A stretch of 64,000 bases of DNA from Candidatus Gastranaerophilales bacterium (GCA_947624325.1 CANQJT010000008.1:1-64000), one strand, 5' to 3'. Positions 28,433 to 36,867 are shown, counted from the first letter of the stretch. Notes: a model not told the origin generated them from the letters alone. Translations and numbers: made by a program.

Positions 28433-29661
28433 TGATAGACTTTAAATCAACAATGAAAATGGCTGTAAATTCACTAAAGGTGAATAAACTTCGCTCTGCC
28501 TTAACAAGTTTGGGCATAATTATTGGTGTAAGCGCTGTTATTATAATGCTTGCCATAGGAACTGGAGCAAGCAAAAAAGTTCAGGAAAATATGGAATCTA
28601 TGGGTTCAAATATGCTTACAATCCGCTCTACGTCAGCAAGAACAGGAGGAGTAAGCATGGGGGTCGGCACCCGTCCGACATTAACTTTAAAAGATGCCAT
28701 AGCCATACAAAAAAATGTCGCAAATGTTGATGCTGTTGCACCTGCTTCAAGCGAAGGAAAACAGCTGATGTACGGAAACCAAAACTGGCAGACAACTGTT
28801 TACGGAACAACTCCGCCTTACCTTTATATCAAAAACTATGAAATAGAAGAAGGCAGAGGTTTTACTTTTGAAGATGTTAAAAATAGTGCCAAAGTCGCCT
28901 TAATAGGTTCAACAGTGGCAACAGAGCTTTTTGGAGATGTATCACCGCTAAATAAAGTTATAAGAGTAGGTAATGTTCCGTTTAAAGTTTTAGGAACTTT
29001 AAAAACAAAAGGTTCTCAAGGTCCTTTTGATCAGGACGATTTAATTTTTATTCCCATAACAACAGCCCAAAAAAAATTATTCGGTGTATCTTTCCCTGGA
29101 ACCGTCAAAATGATTATAGTAAAAGGTACGGACGGGGATACTCTTAATGAAGTTGAAAAAGATATAACAGAGCTTCTGGCACAAAGACACAATATCGGAA
29201 AAAATCAGGTAAATGATTTTGAAATAAGAAACTCTGCAGAGTTTCAGGAAAAAATGAAATCCACCGTAAAAACTTTTGCAATACTTTTGGCTTCAATAGC
29301 TTCCGTATCTTTGCTTGTAGGAGGTATCGGAATTATGAACATAATGCTTGTATCCGTTACTGAAAGAACAAAAGAAATCGGTATAAGAATGGCAATAGGA
29401 GCAAGAGCATCAGATATAAGACAACAATTTTTAATAGAATCATTTATGCTTTCAATGATAGGCGGACTTATAGGTGTAGTTACGGGAATATTAGGTGCTA
29501 AGTCAGTTGAATTTTTCTCTGAAGGAATGAGTGTATCTATTTCACTGTTTTCAATATTCTTATCACTCGGATTTTCAGGGCTTGTCGGAATAGCTTTCGG
29601 CTATTACCCGGCTTATAAAGCTTCTCTTTTAAATCCAATTGATGCATTAAGATATGAATAA
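28432..29661 (+). CDS. MacB-type ABC transporter permease
   Basis: A 409-residue permease. The chosen ATG at 28432 overlaps the previous stop in TAATG; an in-frame ATG at 28402 would overlap the ATPase gene by 31 bases. TM1 is LTSLGIIIGVSAVIIMLAIG, followed by a periplasmic MacB domain of about 230 residues, then three C-terminal helices with the FtsX signature (ERTKEIGIRMAIGARASDIR) and FGYYPAYKASLLNPIDALRYE at the end. It completes the tolC-macA-ATPase-permease operon. Confidence 0.92.
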   Translation: MIDFKSTMKMAVNSLKVNKLRSALTSLGIIIGVSAVIIMLAIGTGASKKVQENMESMGSNMLTIRSTSARTGGVSMGVGTRPTLTLKDAIAIQKNVANVDAVAPASSEGKQLMYGNQNWQTTVYGTTPPYLYIKNYEIEEGRGFTFEDVKNSAKVALIGSTVATELFGDVSPLNKVIRVGNVPFKVLGTLKTKGSQGPFDQDDLIFIPITTAQKKLFGVSFPGTVKMIIVKGTDGDTLNEVEKDITELLAQRHNIGKNQVNDFEIRNSAEFQEKMKSTVKTFAILLASIASVSLLVGGIGIMNIMLVSVTERTKEIGIRMAIGARASDIRQQFLIESFMLSMIGGLIGVVTGILGAKSVEFFSEGMSVSISLFSIFLSLGFSGLVGIAFGYYPAYKASLLNPIDALRYE

Positions 29662-29946
29662 TTAAGCTTTAAAATTTATACCGCCGTATTTAGGTACTGA
29701 AGATTTTATTTTTTTACCCAAAGCTTTTTCGTAAGCTTCAATTAATCTTGATAAAACACTTATTTTAGTTTCATTAGCTTTGTTTGAAAGTTCAAACATA
29801 TCTGCTTGAGCAAAAGAAGGTCTTAAAGGCTGGCTGTTTCCGAAAGACAAAGATGAAAGCATTTTGCTTGATGCTTGAACCATTTGACTTTGTGCCATAT
29901 TTCTAGATAATATCGCATTTTGCATTGCTAAATACGATGAAATCAT
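29662..29946 (-). CDS. Small helical protein with INFKA end
   Basis: A 94-residue, Met- and Ser-rich helical protein (LAMQNAILSRNMAQSQMVQA) ending GGINFKA. It has no signal peptide or membrane helix. A ribosome site (AAAGGAG) precedes the ATG, and the upstream region is shared divergently with the gene at 30052. The short F-K-x ending resembles SFKG-type motifs in other small proteins of this lineage; function is unknown. Confidence 0.55.
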   Translation of the reverse strand: MISSYLAMQNAILSRNMAQSQMVQASSKMLSSLSFGNSQPLRPSFAQADMFELSNKANETKISVLSRLIEAYEKALGKKIKSSVPKYGGINFKA

Positions 29947-30016
29947 TTTCTTTTACTCCTTTACATTAATATTATAACATTTTTTATATCTATTTAAACC
30001 CTATTTTTTAAATTTT

Positions 30017-30045
30017 TTGCTATATTTTTTCAAAATTATTATAAT
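30017..30045 (+). promoter_or_regulatory. Promoter placed for a leaderless mRNA
   Basis: TTGCTA-17-TATAAT, with only 6 bases between the -10 and the ATG at 30052. No ribosome site is visible. Confidence 0.5.
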
Positions 30046-30051
30046 TTTTTT

Positions 30052-30360
30052 ATGATACTAAAAGAATTTTCAAAATATTTGCAGGAAAATAAAGATAAAA
30101 ATTCCGTAATTTTATTAAACGAATGGCTTTTAAACAGATTAATAAATCCTTCTTTAAATAAAGTTGATAACATAATAAAAGCTGAACTTTATCTTGCAAA
30201 AAATAATAATGATAAAACTTTAATAATAGCAAAAAGCGATACGGGCAGAACTTTATTAAATGCACTTTATAATTTTTCTTTAAGTTTTGAACAGTATAAA
30301 CTTGCAAAATTTTTGCACGATAAAAAATCAACAGATTTTAATGATAAAAAAACCCAATAA
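30052..30360 (+). CDS. Small conserved-type protein of unknown function
   Basis: A 102-residue hydrophilic protein (ILLNEWLLNRLINPSLNKVD, LLNALYNFSLSFEQYKLAKF). It is largely helical and lacks a signal peptide. A promoter ends 6 bases before ATG and a terminator lies directly after the stop, so it is a monocistronic, probably leaderless gene. It borders the origin-like region, but nothing links it to replication. Confidence 0.5.
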   Translation: MILKEFSKYLQENKDKNSVILLNEWLLNRLINPSLNKVDNIIKAELYLAKNNNDKTLIIAKSDTGRTLLNALYNFSLSFEQYKLAKFLHDKKSTDFNDKKTQ

Positions 30361-30362
30361 AA

Positions 30363-30385
30363 AGGCATGCTTTCATGCTTTTTTT
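30363..30385 (+). terminator. Rho-independent terminator
   Basis: GGCATG-CTTT-CATGC stem followed by seven T; it ends the gene at 30052-30360. Confidence 0.75.
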
Positions 30386-30700
30386 GTATCAAAAATTTAC
30401 AAATAAAATTTATAATTATTTGTAGAAAACTTGTAGAAAACTATTTTTTATTATGTATAAAATTTAAAAAATATTTATAAAAAATTTAATAATTAAAAAA
30501 AATATAAATTTTTATACATTTTTTAAACATATTTGAATAAAAAATCTACAATTTTTATACAAAACTAAAAATCAATAATAATAATGTTTTTTAATACTTT
30601 TATACAATTTTTTTTAATACTTATTACTACTGTTATTTTTTTTATAAAAAATATAATAATTAATAATTAAATAAAAAATGCCGAGATTTTTATTTTTCTT
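30386..30700. other. Candidate replication origin (oriC) upstream of dnaN
   Basis: An almost pure A/T intergenic region of about 350 bases. Six copies of the nonamer TTTTNTACA lie within 190 bases: minus strand at 30421-30429, 30432-30440 and 30454-30462; plus strand at 30510-30518, 30553-30561 and 30598-30606. The first two are TTTTCTACA in tandem, 11 bases apart, and differ from the consensus DnaA box TTATCCACA at two positions. The rest are TTTTATACA. Long A/T stretches at 30610-30690 could be the unwinding element. dnaN follows directly, as at mapped origins of some cyanobacteria. Confidence 0.55.
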
Positions 30701-30738
30701 ATATAATATAAATGTGAAAAAGAGAATTGAGGGTAATT

Positions 30739-31854
30739 ATGCTTTTTACAATAGATAGAGATTCTTTATTAAATAAATTGAAAATAGTTGAAAAAGTAAC
30801 GGCACAAAGAGGAAATGTACAACCGGTACTTGCAAATGTTTTATTTGATGCAAAAGATAATACTCTTAACCTGAGTGCTACCGATTTAGAAATATCAATA
30901 AAAGCAAAAACAACGGTAGCCGTTAAAAAAGAAGGAAAAATAACACTGCCTGCAAAAAAATTGCTTGAAATTGCAGCTAAATTACCTGATAAACCGGTTG
31001 AATTTTCACTGAATGAAGATACAAATATAGTAAGTATTACTTGCGGTAATTCTAAATTTGAAATAATAGGTATTTCCGCACAAGAATTTCCTAAAACCGA
31101 AGAAGATGTTGAAGGCGGAACTGAAATAGAAATTGAACTTGAACCGTTATTAAAATCAATAAAAAATACTGTTTATGCAGCTGCAAATTATGAAAACAGA
31201 AATGTAATTTCAGGTGTATTTTGTTTAATAAAAGATACAAAGCTTGAAATGGCTGCAACAGACGGAAACAGATTAACAAGAATTATAGAAACCATTAAAA
31301 ATAAAGACGGTAAAAATGCAAAAATTGTTATTCCGTCTAAAACTTTAAATGAATTTGTAAGAATATGCTCATTTATTGTAGAAAAAAATGTTACTTTAAT
31401 TGTTGATAAATCAAGATTAACTTTAAAAACAATGAGTTTTTCAATTAATTCAAGATTAATAGAAGGTGAATATCCTCCTTATGAACAATTAATACCGAAA
31501 ACTATGGCAAATAATGCAATTGTATCAAGAGATGATTTGATTTTAGCTCTGGATAGAGTCTCAACAATGGTTAATGACAGAACAAGCATAGTTAAATTTA
31601 TGTTTGAAAATAATCAGTTAATATTAAAAGCTGAAACACCAAATTCAGGTACATCAGAAGATATAATTGAATGTAATTATAAAGGTGATGATTTAGCAAT
31701 AGCTTTTAATTATAAATATGTTCTTGATTCCGTAAAAACAATGGAAGCAAAAAATGTAAAAATAGGATTAAACGGCAGTGTTTCAGCTACCGTATTTAAA
31801 CCTGACAGCGAAGAAAATTATATATGTTTAATAATGCCGATACAAATAAGATAA
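30739..31854 (+). CDS. dnaN: DNA polymerase III beta sliding clamp
   Basis: A 371-residue beta clamp from ATG 30739, preceded by GAGGG. An in-frame TTG at 30727 is part of that ribosome-site region and is unlikely. The three repeated domains are visible: MLFTIDRDSLLNKLKIVEKV and VLFDAKDNTLNLSATDLEIS; domain II VYAAANYENRNVISGVFCLI and LEMAATDGNRLTRI; domain III AIVSRDDLILALDRVSTMVN. The C-terminus YICLIMPIQIR is the conserved clamp end. dnaA is not adjacent; an origin-like region lies upstream. Genes thrB and pgk follow closely. Confidence 0.97.
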   Translation: MLFTIDRDSLLNKLKIVEKVTAQRGNVQPVLANVLFDAKDNTLNLSATDLEISIKAKTTVAVKKEGKITLPAKKLLEIAAKLPDKPVEFSLNEDTNIVSITCGNSKFEIIGISAQEFPKTEEDVEGGTEIEIELEPLLKSIKNTVYAAANYENRNVISGVFCLIKDTKLEMAATDGNRLTRIIETIKNKDGKNAKIVIPSKTLNEFVRICSFIVEKNVTLIVDKSRLTLKTMSFSINSRLIEGEYPPYEQLIPKTMANNAIVSRDDLILALDRVSTMVNDRTSIVKFMFENNQLILKAETPNSGTSEDIIECNYKGDDLAIAFNYKYVLDSVKTMEAKNVKIGLNGSVSATVFKPDSEENYICLIMPIQIR

Positions 31855-31862
31855 GGTAAATT

Positions 31863-32789
31863 ATGAAGGTTAGTGTAAAAGTTCCGGCGACATCAGCCAA
31901 TTTAGGACCCGGATTTGATTGTTTGGGATTAGCTTTGCCCATATATAATGAAATAACTGTTGAAGAAACCGTTATGCCGGGAAGCGGTATTGAGATAAAT
32001 ATTATTGAAGAAGATATAGATTATGATATTTTATCTGTTCCAAAAGATAAAAATAATATAGTTTATAAAGCAATCGAGCTTTTATATAATTTTATAGGGC
32101 AAAGTGTAAGTGATATAAAAATAACTGTTAAAACAAATATTCCCGTAACTAGAGGATTAGGTTCAAGTGCGTCGGTAATAGTCGGTGGACTTATCGCTGC
32201 TAATGAACTTTTAGGTAAACCTGCAGATGATGCAGTATTACTTTCTATAGCATCAGAAGTGGAAGGACATCCTGATAATGTTACACCTGCTATGTTTGGC
32301 GGATTTTGTTTATCTTCGCTGGAAGATGACGGCAGTGTTTCATATTCTAAAATACCTTGGCCCGAAGATTGGAAATTAACTGTTTTAATTCCCGATTATG
32401 AACTTGATACAAAAATAGCAAGGTCACTATTACCTGAAACTATAAGCATTCCTGATGCATCTTTTAATATAAGAAAATGTGCCATGCTGATTGATTCTGT
32501 ATACAGATGTGACAGCGAACAAATGAAAAAATGTATGAAAGATAAACTTCATCAGCCGTACAGAAATCAACTTGTAAAAGGTTTTAGTGAATTAACGGAG
32601 CTTTTGGAAAATAAAGAAGATATTTTAGGCTGTGTAATATCAGGTGCAGGGCCTGCTATATTAATTGTTTCCGTTAATGACGGTTTTGAAAAAGTTCAAA
32701 ATGATGTTAAACAAATTTTTGAAGATTTAAATGTTAAATGCGATATAAGAACATTAGATATTGAAAATGAAGGCAGTAAAGTTATATAA
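31863..32789 (+). CDS. thrB: Homoserine kinase
   Basis: A 308-residue GHMP kinase. VKVPATSANLGPGFDCLGLA at the N-terminus and the ATP loop TRGLGSSASVIVGGLIAANE are diagnostic of ThrB; VISGAGPAILIV is the third GHMP motif. It phosphorylates homoserine in threonine synthesis. It starts 8 bases after dnaN and ends 10 before pgk, so the three are probably one transcript. Confidence 0.95.
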   Translation: MKVSVKVPATSANLGPGFDCLGLALPIYNEITVEETVMPGSGIEINIIEEDIDYDILSVPKDKNNIVYKAIELLYNFIGQSVSDIKITVKTNIPVTRGLGSSASVIVGGLIAANELLGKPADDAVLLSIASEVEGHPDNVTPAMFGGFCLSSLEDDGSVSYSKIPWPEDWKLTVLIPDYELDTKIARSLLPETISIPDASFNIRKCAMLIDSVYRCDSEQMKKCMKDKLHQPYRNQLVKGFSELTELLENKEDILGCVISGAGPAILIVSVNDGFEKVQNDVKQIFEDLNVKCDIRTLDIENEGSKVI

Positions 32790-32799
32790 GGAGAAATAA

Positions 32800-33996
32800 A
32801 TGAAAAAATCCATTAAAGATTTAGGCGACATTAAAGGAAAGAAAGCTCTTGTAAGAGTTGATATTAATGTTCCTTTAGACGAAAACAAAAATGTTACTGA
32901 TGATACAAGAATTCAGGCAATTTTGCCTACATTAAATTTCTTAAAAGATAAGGGTGCAAAAATTGTTTTAATGGCGCATTTAGGCAGACCAAAAGGTGAA
33001 AAGAATCCTGAATTTACTTTAGCACCCGTTGCTAAATATATGACTAAACTTCTCGGTGAAGAAGTTATGTTTATTCCGGATGTTGACGTTGCTGAAAAAA
33101 TGCTTGCCGATTTAAAAGAAGGTCAAATAGCACTCTTAGAAAATATCAGATACTATAAAGAAGAAGAAGCGAAAGATGATGATATGACTTTTGCAAATAA
33201 ATTAGCTAAACTTGGTGATTTTTATGTTAATGACGCATTCGGTGCAGCTCACAGAAATCATACTTCAACTGCAAAATTAGCTAAAGTTTTAAAACCTGCC
33301 GTATCAGGATTATTAATGGAAAAAGAAATCAGATGTTTATCAGAAGCTCTTGATAATCCGACAAGACCGTTTACGGCTGTAGTAGGCGGTGCTAAGGTTT
33401 CATCAAAAATCGGAGTTTTGGAAAATCTGCTTGATAAGGTTGATAATATGATAATCGGCGGCGGTATGGCTTATACATTTGTTAAAGCTAACGGCGGTAA
33501 AATAGGTAATTCTATTTGCGAAGACGACCAATTGGATGTTGCAAGAGCAATTGAAAAGAAAGCTCAGGAAAAAGGTGTTAAACTTGTTATGGCAACAGAT
33601 GTATTAGTTACAAATGATTTTTCAGGCAACGGCGAAAATAAATTCGTTAAAATTAATGAAATTCCTGACGGATTTGAAGGTGTTGATGCAGGTTTAGAAT
33701 CAAGAAAAGCTTTTGCTGATGTATTAAAATCATCAAAAACAATTCTTATGAACGGACCTGTAGGCGCTTTTGAAAACCCGAAATTTGCAGAAGGAACAAA
33801 AGCAGTTCTTCAAGCAATAGTAGAAGCAACTAAAAATGGTGCAACATCTGTTATCGGCGGCGGTGACAGTGTATCTGCAGCTAAAAAATTCTGCAAAGCT
33901 GAAGATTTTACACATGTATCAACAGGCGGCGGTGCTTCATTAGAATTTATTGAAGGTAAAATTCTTCCGGGTGTTGCAGCTTTGGATGATAAATAA
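32800..33996 (+). CDS. pgk: Phosphoglycerate kinase
   Basis: A 398-residue enzyme of normal length. KKALVRVDINVPLDENKNVT, LMAHLGRPKGEKNPEFTLAP and DAFGAAHRNHTSTAKLA form the substrate side; GGAKVSSKIGVLENLLDKVD and the C-terminal ATP site GGGDSVSAAKKF with THVSTGGGASLEFIEGK complete it. It makes ATP in glycolysis. AAGGAG lies 7 bases before the ATG and a strong terminator follows the stop. Confidence 0.98.
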   Translation: MKKSIKDLGDIKGKKALVRVDINVPLDENKNVTDDTRIQAILPTLNFLKDKGAKIVLMAHLGRPKGEKNPEFTLAPVAKYMTKLLGEEVMFIPDVDVAEKMLADLKEGQIALLENIRYYKEEEAKDDDMTFANKLAKLGDFYVNDAFGAAHRNHTSTAKLAKVLKPAVSGLLMEKEIRCLSEALDNPTRPFTAVVGGAKVSSKIGVLENLLDKVDNMIIGGGMAYTFVKANGGKIGNSICEDDQLDVARAIEKKAQEKGVKLVMATDVLVTNDFSGNGENKFVKINEIPDGFEGVDAGLESRKAFADVLKSSKTILMNGPVGAFENPKFAEGTKAVLQAIVEATKNGATSVIGGGDSVSAAKKFCKAEDFTHVSTGGGASLEFIEGKILPGVAALDDK

Positions 33997-34010
33997 ATTT
34001 ATTTTTAAAA

Positions 34011-34036
34011 GACCGGCTTTTTAGCCGGTCTTTTTT
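34011..34036 (+). terminator. Rho-independent terminator after pgk
   Basis: Perfect 8-bp stem GACCGGCT/AGCCGGTC with loop TTTT, followed by six T. Confidence 0.93.
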
Positions 34037-34049
34037 GAAAGGGTGAAGT

Positions 34050-35033
34050 ATGAAAATTTTTTTAAAATTATTTTTAACTTTTATAATTTCTTTCGGATGT
34101 TTAATATTATTTGATTATTGTTTTTTTAAATTTGAAATTATGCAAAAAGCGGATTTGTATAAATCTTTTGAAAAATATAATTTTTTTATCAAATTACCAA
34201 AATATTTTATTAAAATACAACCGTTTAAAAATACATATGAAGATATTAAACATTATGGTTTCAGACCTGTAATGAATGCAGATAGTAAATTAAATCCCAT
34301 TGTTATATTCGGATGCTCTTATGCGTATGGTTATATTTTTGAAAATGAACAAACAATTTCATATATAATGTCAAAATATTCTAAAAGACCAATTTATAAC
34401 AGAGCATATAACGGATTTGGTGTTCAACATGCCATATATCAATTAAAAGATGAAAGTTTTTATAAAAGTATAAAGAGACCAAGATATATATTTTATGTTT
34501 TTATGGAAGATCAATATAAAAGGTTATATTTAGATTGTTTTACCGATATATCTTCAGATTCATATTATTTAAATTACAAAAGGGATAAAAATAATAATTT
34601 AATTGAAAATAAACCATTTTTAAATATCTACTATAATCTGGCTATTATCAGACATATATATAATAAAATTAAAAGTGATTATGTATATAAAGCTCTTTGG
34701 ATAAAACCAAATCAAGAAATATATGATTTTTTACTTTTACATTTAAAAAATATAAATGATTTAATAAAATCTGATTGGAATGATGAAACAAGTAAAGATA
34801 AAGAAAAAACAAAGTTTGTAATAATAACTTTTGAATCCACTAAAAATGAATATTGGAAACCGCAAGCAGAAAAAATGGGAATAGATGTAATTGATGTTGA
34901 GGAAATTTTAGGCGAAACAAATTTAACAGATATTAAAAAAGGTTATTTTGAACCTGAAATATGCGGACATCCAAACGGAAAATTATTCAAAAAATTAGTA
35001 AAAAAATTAAAAGAAATTTATCCTGATTTATAA
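34050..35033 (+). CDS. SGNH-hydrolase-like anchored protein (paralogue)
   Basis: A 327-residue protein with an N-terminal anchor (LKLFLTFIISFGCLILFDYC). It parallels the gene at 18956-19882: PIVIFGCSYAYGYIFENEQT matches the GCSF block, KRPIYNRAYNGFGVQHAIYQ matches the RPVYNRAGKGFGLDQYLYL segment, and CGHPNGKLFKKL matches the His block. In the last block the Asp of DGYH is replaced (EICGH), so catalysis is less certain. It is probably an outer-envelope glycan-modifying or glycan-binding protein. Ribosome site GGGTGAAG is present. Confidence 0.65.
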   Translation: MKIFLKLFLTFIISFGCLILFDYCFFKFEIMQKADLYKSFEKYNFFIKLPKYFIKIQPFKNTYEDIKHYGFRPVMNADSKLNPIVIFGCSYAYGYIFENEQTISYIMSKYSKRPIYNRAYNGFGVQHAIYQLKDESFYKSIKRPRYIFYVFMEDQYKRLYLDCFTDISSDSYYLNYKRDKNNNLIENKPFLNIYYNLAIIRHIYNKIKSDYVYKALWIKPNQEIYDFLLLHLKNINDLIKSDWNDETSKDKEKTKFVIITFESTKNEYWKPQAEKMGIDVIDVEEILGETNLTDIKKGYFEPEICGHPNGKLFKKLVKKLKEIYPDL

Positions 35034-35352
35034 GAAAATTTAAATATCTAAAATTTCGGTTAAATTTTTAGTTTTTCCGTTATTATAATTTTTTAACATC
35101 TTTTGCATTTCTTCTGCAACATTTTCAGGTTTTACGGTTTCGGTATCCCCAACAATATTTGGGTATTTTTTATAATCACCCAATGCAAATCTTTTATTAG
35201 ATGAACTTTTTGTGCCATTTTTTAAAATAAAATGCAGCTTTTTAATAAGACTTTCAGAAAGTTCATAATTAGCTTTATCTATAATCAGGTCTATACACTT
35301 AAAATGGTTAACGGTTTCCAAAACATCATCCACATTAACAGTATTTTTTTCA

Positions 35353-35385
35353 ATTTGCCTCGGGGGGGGGTAAAAGTGGTATCAT
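35353..35385 (+). promoter_or_regulatory. G-rich-spacer promoter module, copy 2
   Basis: TTGCCT, C, nine G, TAAAAGTGG, TATCAT. This is the same layout as copies at 1214-1247 (minus) and 36283-36314. It lies about 105 bases before the HTH gene at 35492; a closer TATAAT lies nearer that gene. The G9 sits in the spacer, so length change could also alter promoter strength. Confidence 0.4.
35362..35370. repeat. Homopolymeric G9 (C9) tract
   Basis: Nine G on the plus strand. It lies within the promoter module for the plus-strand gene and within the possible 5' coding end of the minus-strand Fic remnant. Confidence 0.9.
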
Positions 35386-35491
35386 TATAATTAATATGAT
35401 TAATAATATAACATAAATATTATAAAATATATTGAAAATTATAATAAATAAGTTATAATATAAATGGAAAATTATAATATATAGGTTATAA

Positions 35492-35935
35492 ATGGATAAT
35501 AAAAAAATACTTAGACACTCTTATCAAAAGAAATTTGATGTATTAAAAAAGGCTGTTATCGAACGACCGAAACAGGGTTGGTTAAAAACAATCCGTGAGT
35601 TTTTAGGCATGACAACTACGCAATTGGCAAAAAAAATAGATGTTTCTCAGCCAAGAGTTATAAATATGGAAAAAAACGAACAAAATATTAAAATATCAAC
35701 TATGGAAAGAATTGCCGATGCTCTAAACTGTGATTTTGTATATGCATTTGTGCCAAGAGAAAATATTGATGATATTATTTATAATCAAGCAAAAAAGAAA
35801 GCCTTAAAAATAATGAATAAAGTTAACAAGAATATGGGGCTTGAAAATCAACTTACAGAAAGTGAAGATACATTGGAAGATTTAATTAAAGAACTTACGG
35901 ATAACAACATTGCAAGAATTTGGGATGAAGATTAA
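35492..35935 (+). CDS. Mobile mystery protein A (XRE-type HTH)
   Basis: A 147-residue protein. WLKTIREFLGMTTTQLAKKI with DVSQPRVINMEKNEQNIKIS is the helix-turn-helix; MERIADALNCDFVYAFVPRE is the characteristic continuation of the family named mobile mystery protein A, which is normally followed by the Fic protein called mobile mystery protein B. That partner is present here only as a wreck starting 3 bases downstream. The pair is known from mobile regions and behaves like a toxin-antitoxin-type couple by context, which is inference. This gene appears intact. Confidence 0.82.
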   Translation: MDNKKILRHSYQKKFDVLKKAVIERPKQGWLKTIREFLGMTTTQLAKKIDVSQPRVINMEKNEQNIKISTMERIADALNCDFVYAFVPRENIDDIIYNQAKKKALKIMNKVNKNMGLENQLTESEDTLEDLIKELTDNNIARIWDED

Positions 35936-35937
35936 AT

Positions 35938-36271
35938 ATGAATACATTTGAAACCGATGATAATTCAACTCCTTTGACGGAAGAGGAAAAAGAATGACAT
36001 TAAATTTTGGATAGATAATAAAACTTTTTCCGAAAAAGAAATTGCAATAAGATTTCATCACAGATTAGTTCAGATACATCCGTTTCCTAACGGGAACGGC
36101 AGGGTTTCTCGTTTAATGGCGGATTTGTTAATGCGTAAATTAGGGCAAAGAGAGTTAAATTGGGGGTCAGAAAATTTAGAAAACATTTCAGATATAAGAA
36201 AAAAGTATATTTTTGCATTACAAGAAGCTGACAGAGGAAATTATAACAGTTTGTTAGAATTTGTTGAATAA
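35938..36271 (+). pseudogene. Decayed mobile mystery protein B (Fic)
   Basis: The ATG at 35938 reads a typical start (NTFETDDNSTPLTEEEKE) and then a TGA at 35995. One frame over, from 35996, the C-terminal part continues: IKFWIDNKTFSEKEIAIRFH, VQIHPFPNGNGRVSRLMADL with the full Fic catalytic motif, LNWGSENL and LQEADRGNYNSLLEFVE, ending at 36271. Roughly the first half of the protein between these parts is missing. So a large deletion plus frameshift has inactivated the gene, while the catalytic motif itself is intact. It supports identification of the upstream gene as protein A. Confidence 0.8.
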
Positions 36272-36282
36272 TAATTACTTGC

Positions 36283-36314
36283 ATTATATCGGGGATGGGT
36301 AAAAGTGTTATAAT
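36283..36314 (+). promoter_or_regulatory. G-rich-spacer promoter module, copy 3
   Basis: CGGGGATGGG, TAAAAGTGT, TATAAT (36309-36314), with TG one base before the -10. It lies 46 bases upstream of the nitroreductase ATG and shares the layout of copies 1 and 2. Confidence 0.5.
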
Positions 36315-36360
36315 TATTTTGTTCACAAGTTAAATTAAATAATACAAAAGGAGTTTAATT

Positions 36361-36867
36361 ATGTCATTTTTAGAATTAGCGAGCAAAAGATATTCCTGCA
36401 GAAAATTCAGTGATAAAAAAGTTGAACAGGATAAAATTGATAAAATACTTGAAGCAGGAAGAATTGCTCCGACTGCCGTTAACTATCAGCCTCAAAGAAT
36501 TTTCATTTTACAAAGTAACGAAAGTCTTGAAAAATTAAAAACGGTTACCCCGTATCATTTTGATGCGCCTCTTGCTTTTTTAATCTGTTATGATAATACC
36601 GTAAGCTGGAAAAATCCTTTTAATAATCTTGATGAAGGGATTGTTGATGCAAGTATTGTTACGGCTCATATGATGTTAGAAATTGCCGATTTAGGCTTAG
36701 GTTCAACTTGGGTCGGCTATTTTGATTCAAAAACCGCACAAAATACATTTAATTTACCTGATAATATTATCCCTGTTGCAATACTGCCTATAGGATATCC
36801 GAATAAAGAACCTTCAAATATGCACAATAACAGGCATGAATTGTCAAAAACAGTTAAATATTTATAA
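36361..36867 (+). CDS. Nitroreductase-family FMN oxidoreductase
   Basis: A 168-residue protein. FLELASKRYSCRKFSDKKVE is the standard start (R-x-S-x-R/F region), EAGRIAPTAVNYQPQRIFIL binds FMN, and MLEIADLGLGSTWVGYFDSK with ILPIGYPNKEPSN is the C-terminal signature. The family reduces nitro groups, quinones or flavins with NAD(P)H. It is short, of the small nitroreductase type found in anaerobes. AAGGAG precedes the ATG and a strong terminator follows. Confidence 0.9.
   Translation: MSFLELASKRYSCRKFSDKKVEQDKIDKILEAGRIAPTAVNYQPQRIFILQSNESLEKLKTVTPYHFDAPLAFLICYDNTVSWKNPFNNLDEGIVDASIVTAHMMLEIADLGLGSTWVGYFDSKTAQNTFNLPDNIIPVAILPIGYPNKEPSNMHNNRHELSKTVKYL

Larger units (their letters stand above)
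35040..35385 (-). pseudogene. Truncated Fic-family gene with poly-C tract at its 5' end
   Basis: The coding part up to 35333 (GTG) translates to a middle piece of a Fic/DOC protein: IEKNTVNVDDVLETVNHF, LIKKLHFILKNGTKSSSNK, FALGDYKKYPNIVGDTET, ENVAEEMQKMLKNYN. It stops at ILDI, just where the catalytic HPFxxGNGR should follow, so AMPylation is impossible. An upstream ATG at 35385 reads MIPLLPPP through a C9 tract (35362-35370) and then hits a stop; with C8 it would be fused in frame to the Fic sequence. It looks like a remnant, but the tract makes phase variation of a truncated product possible. Confidence 0.6.
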
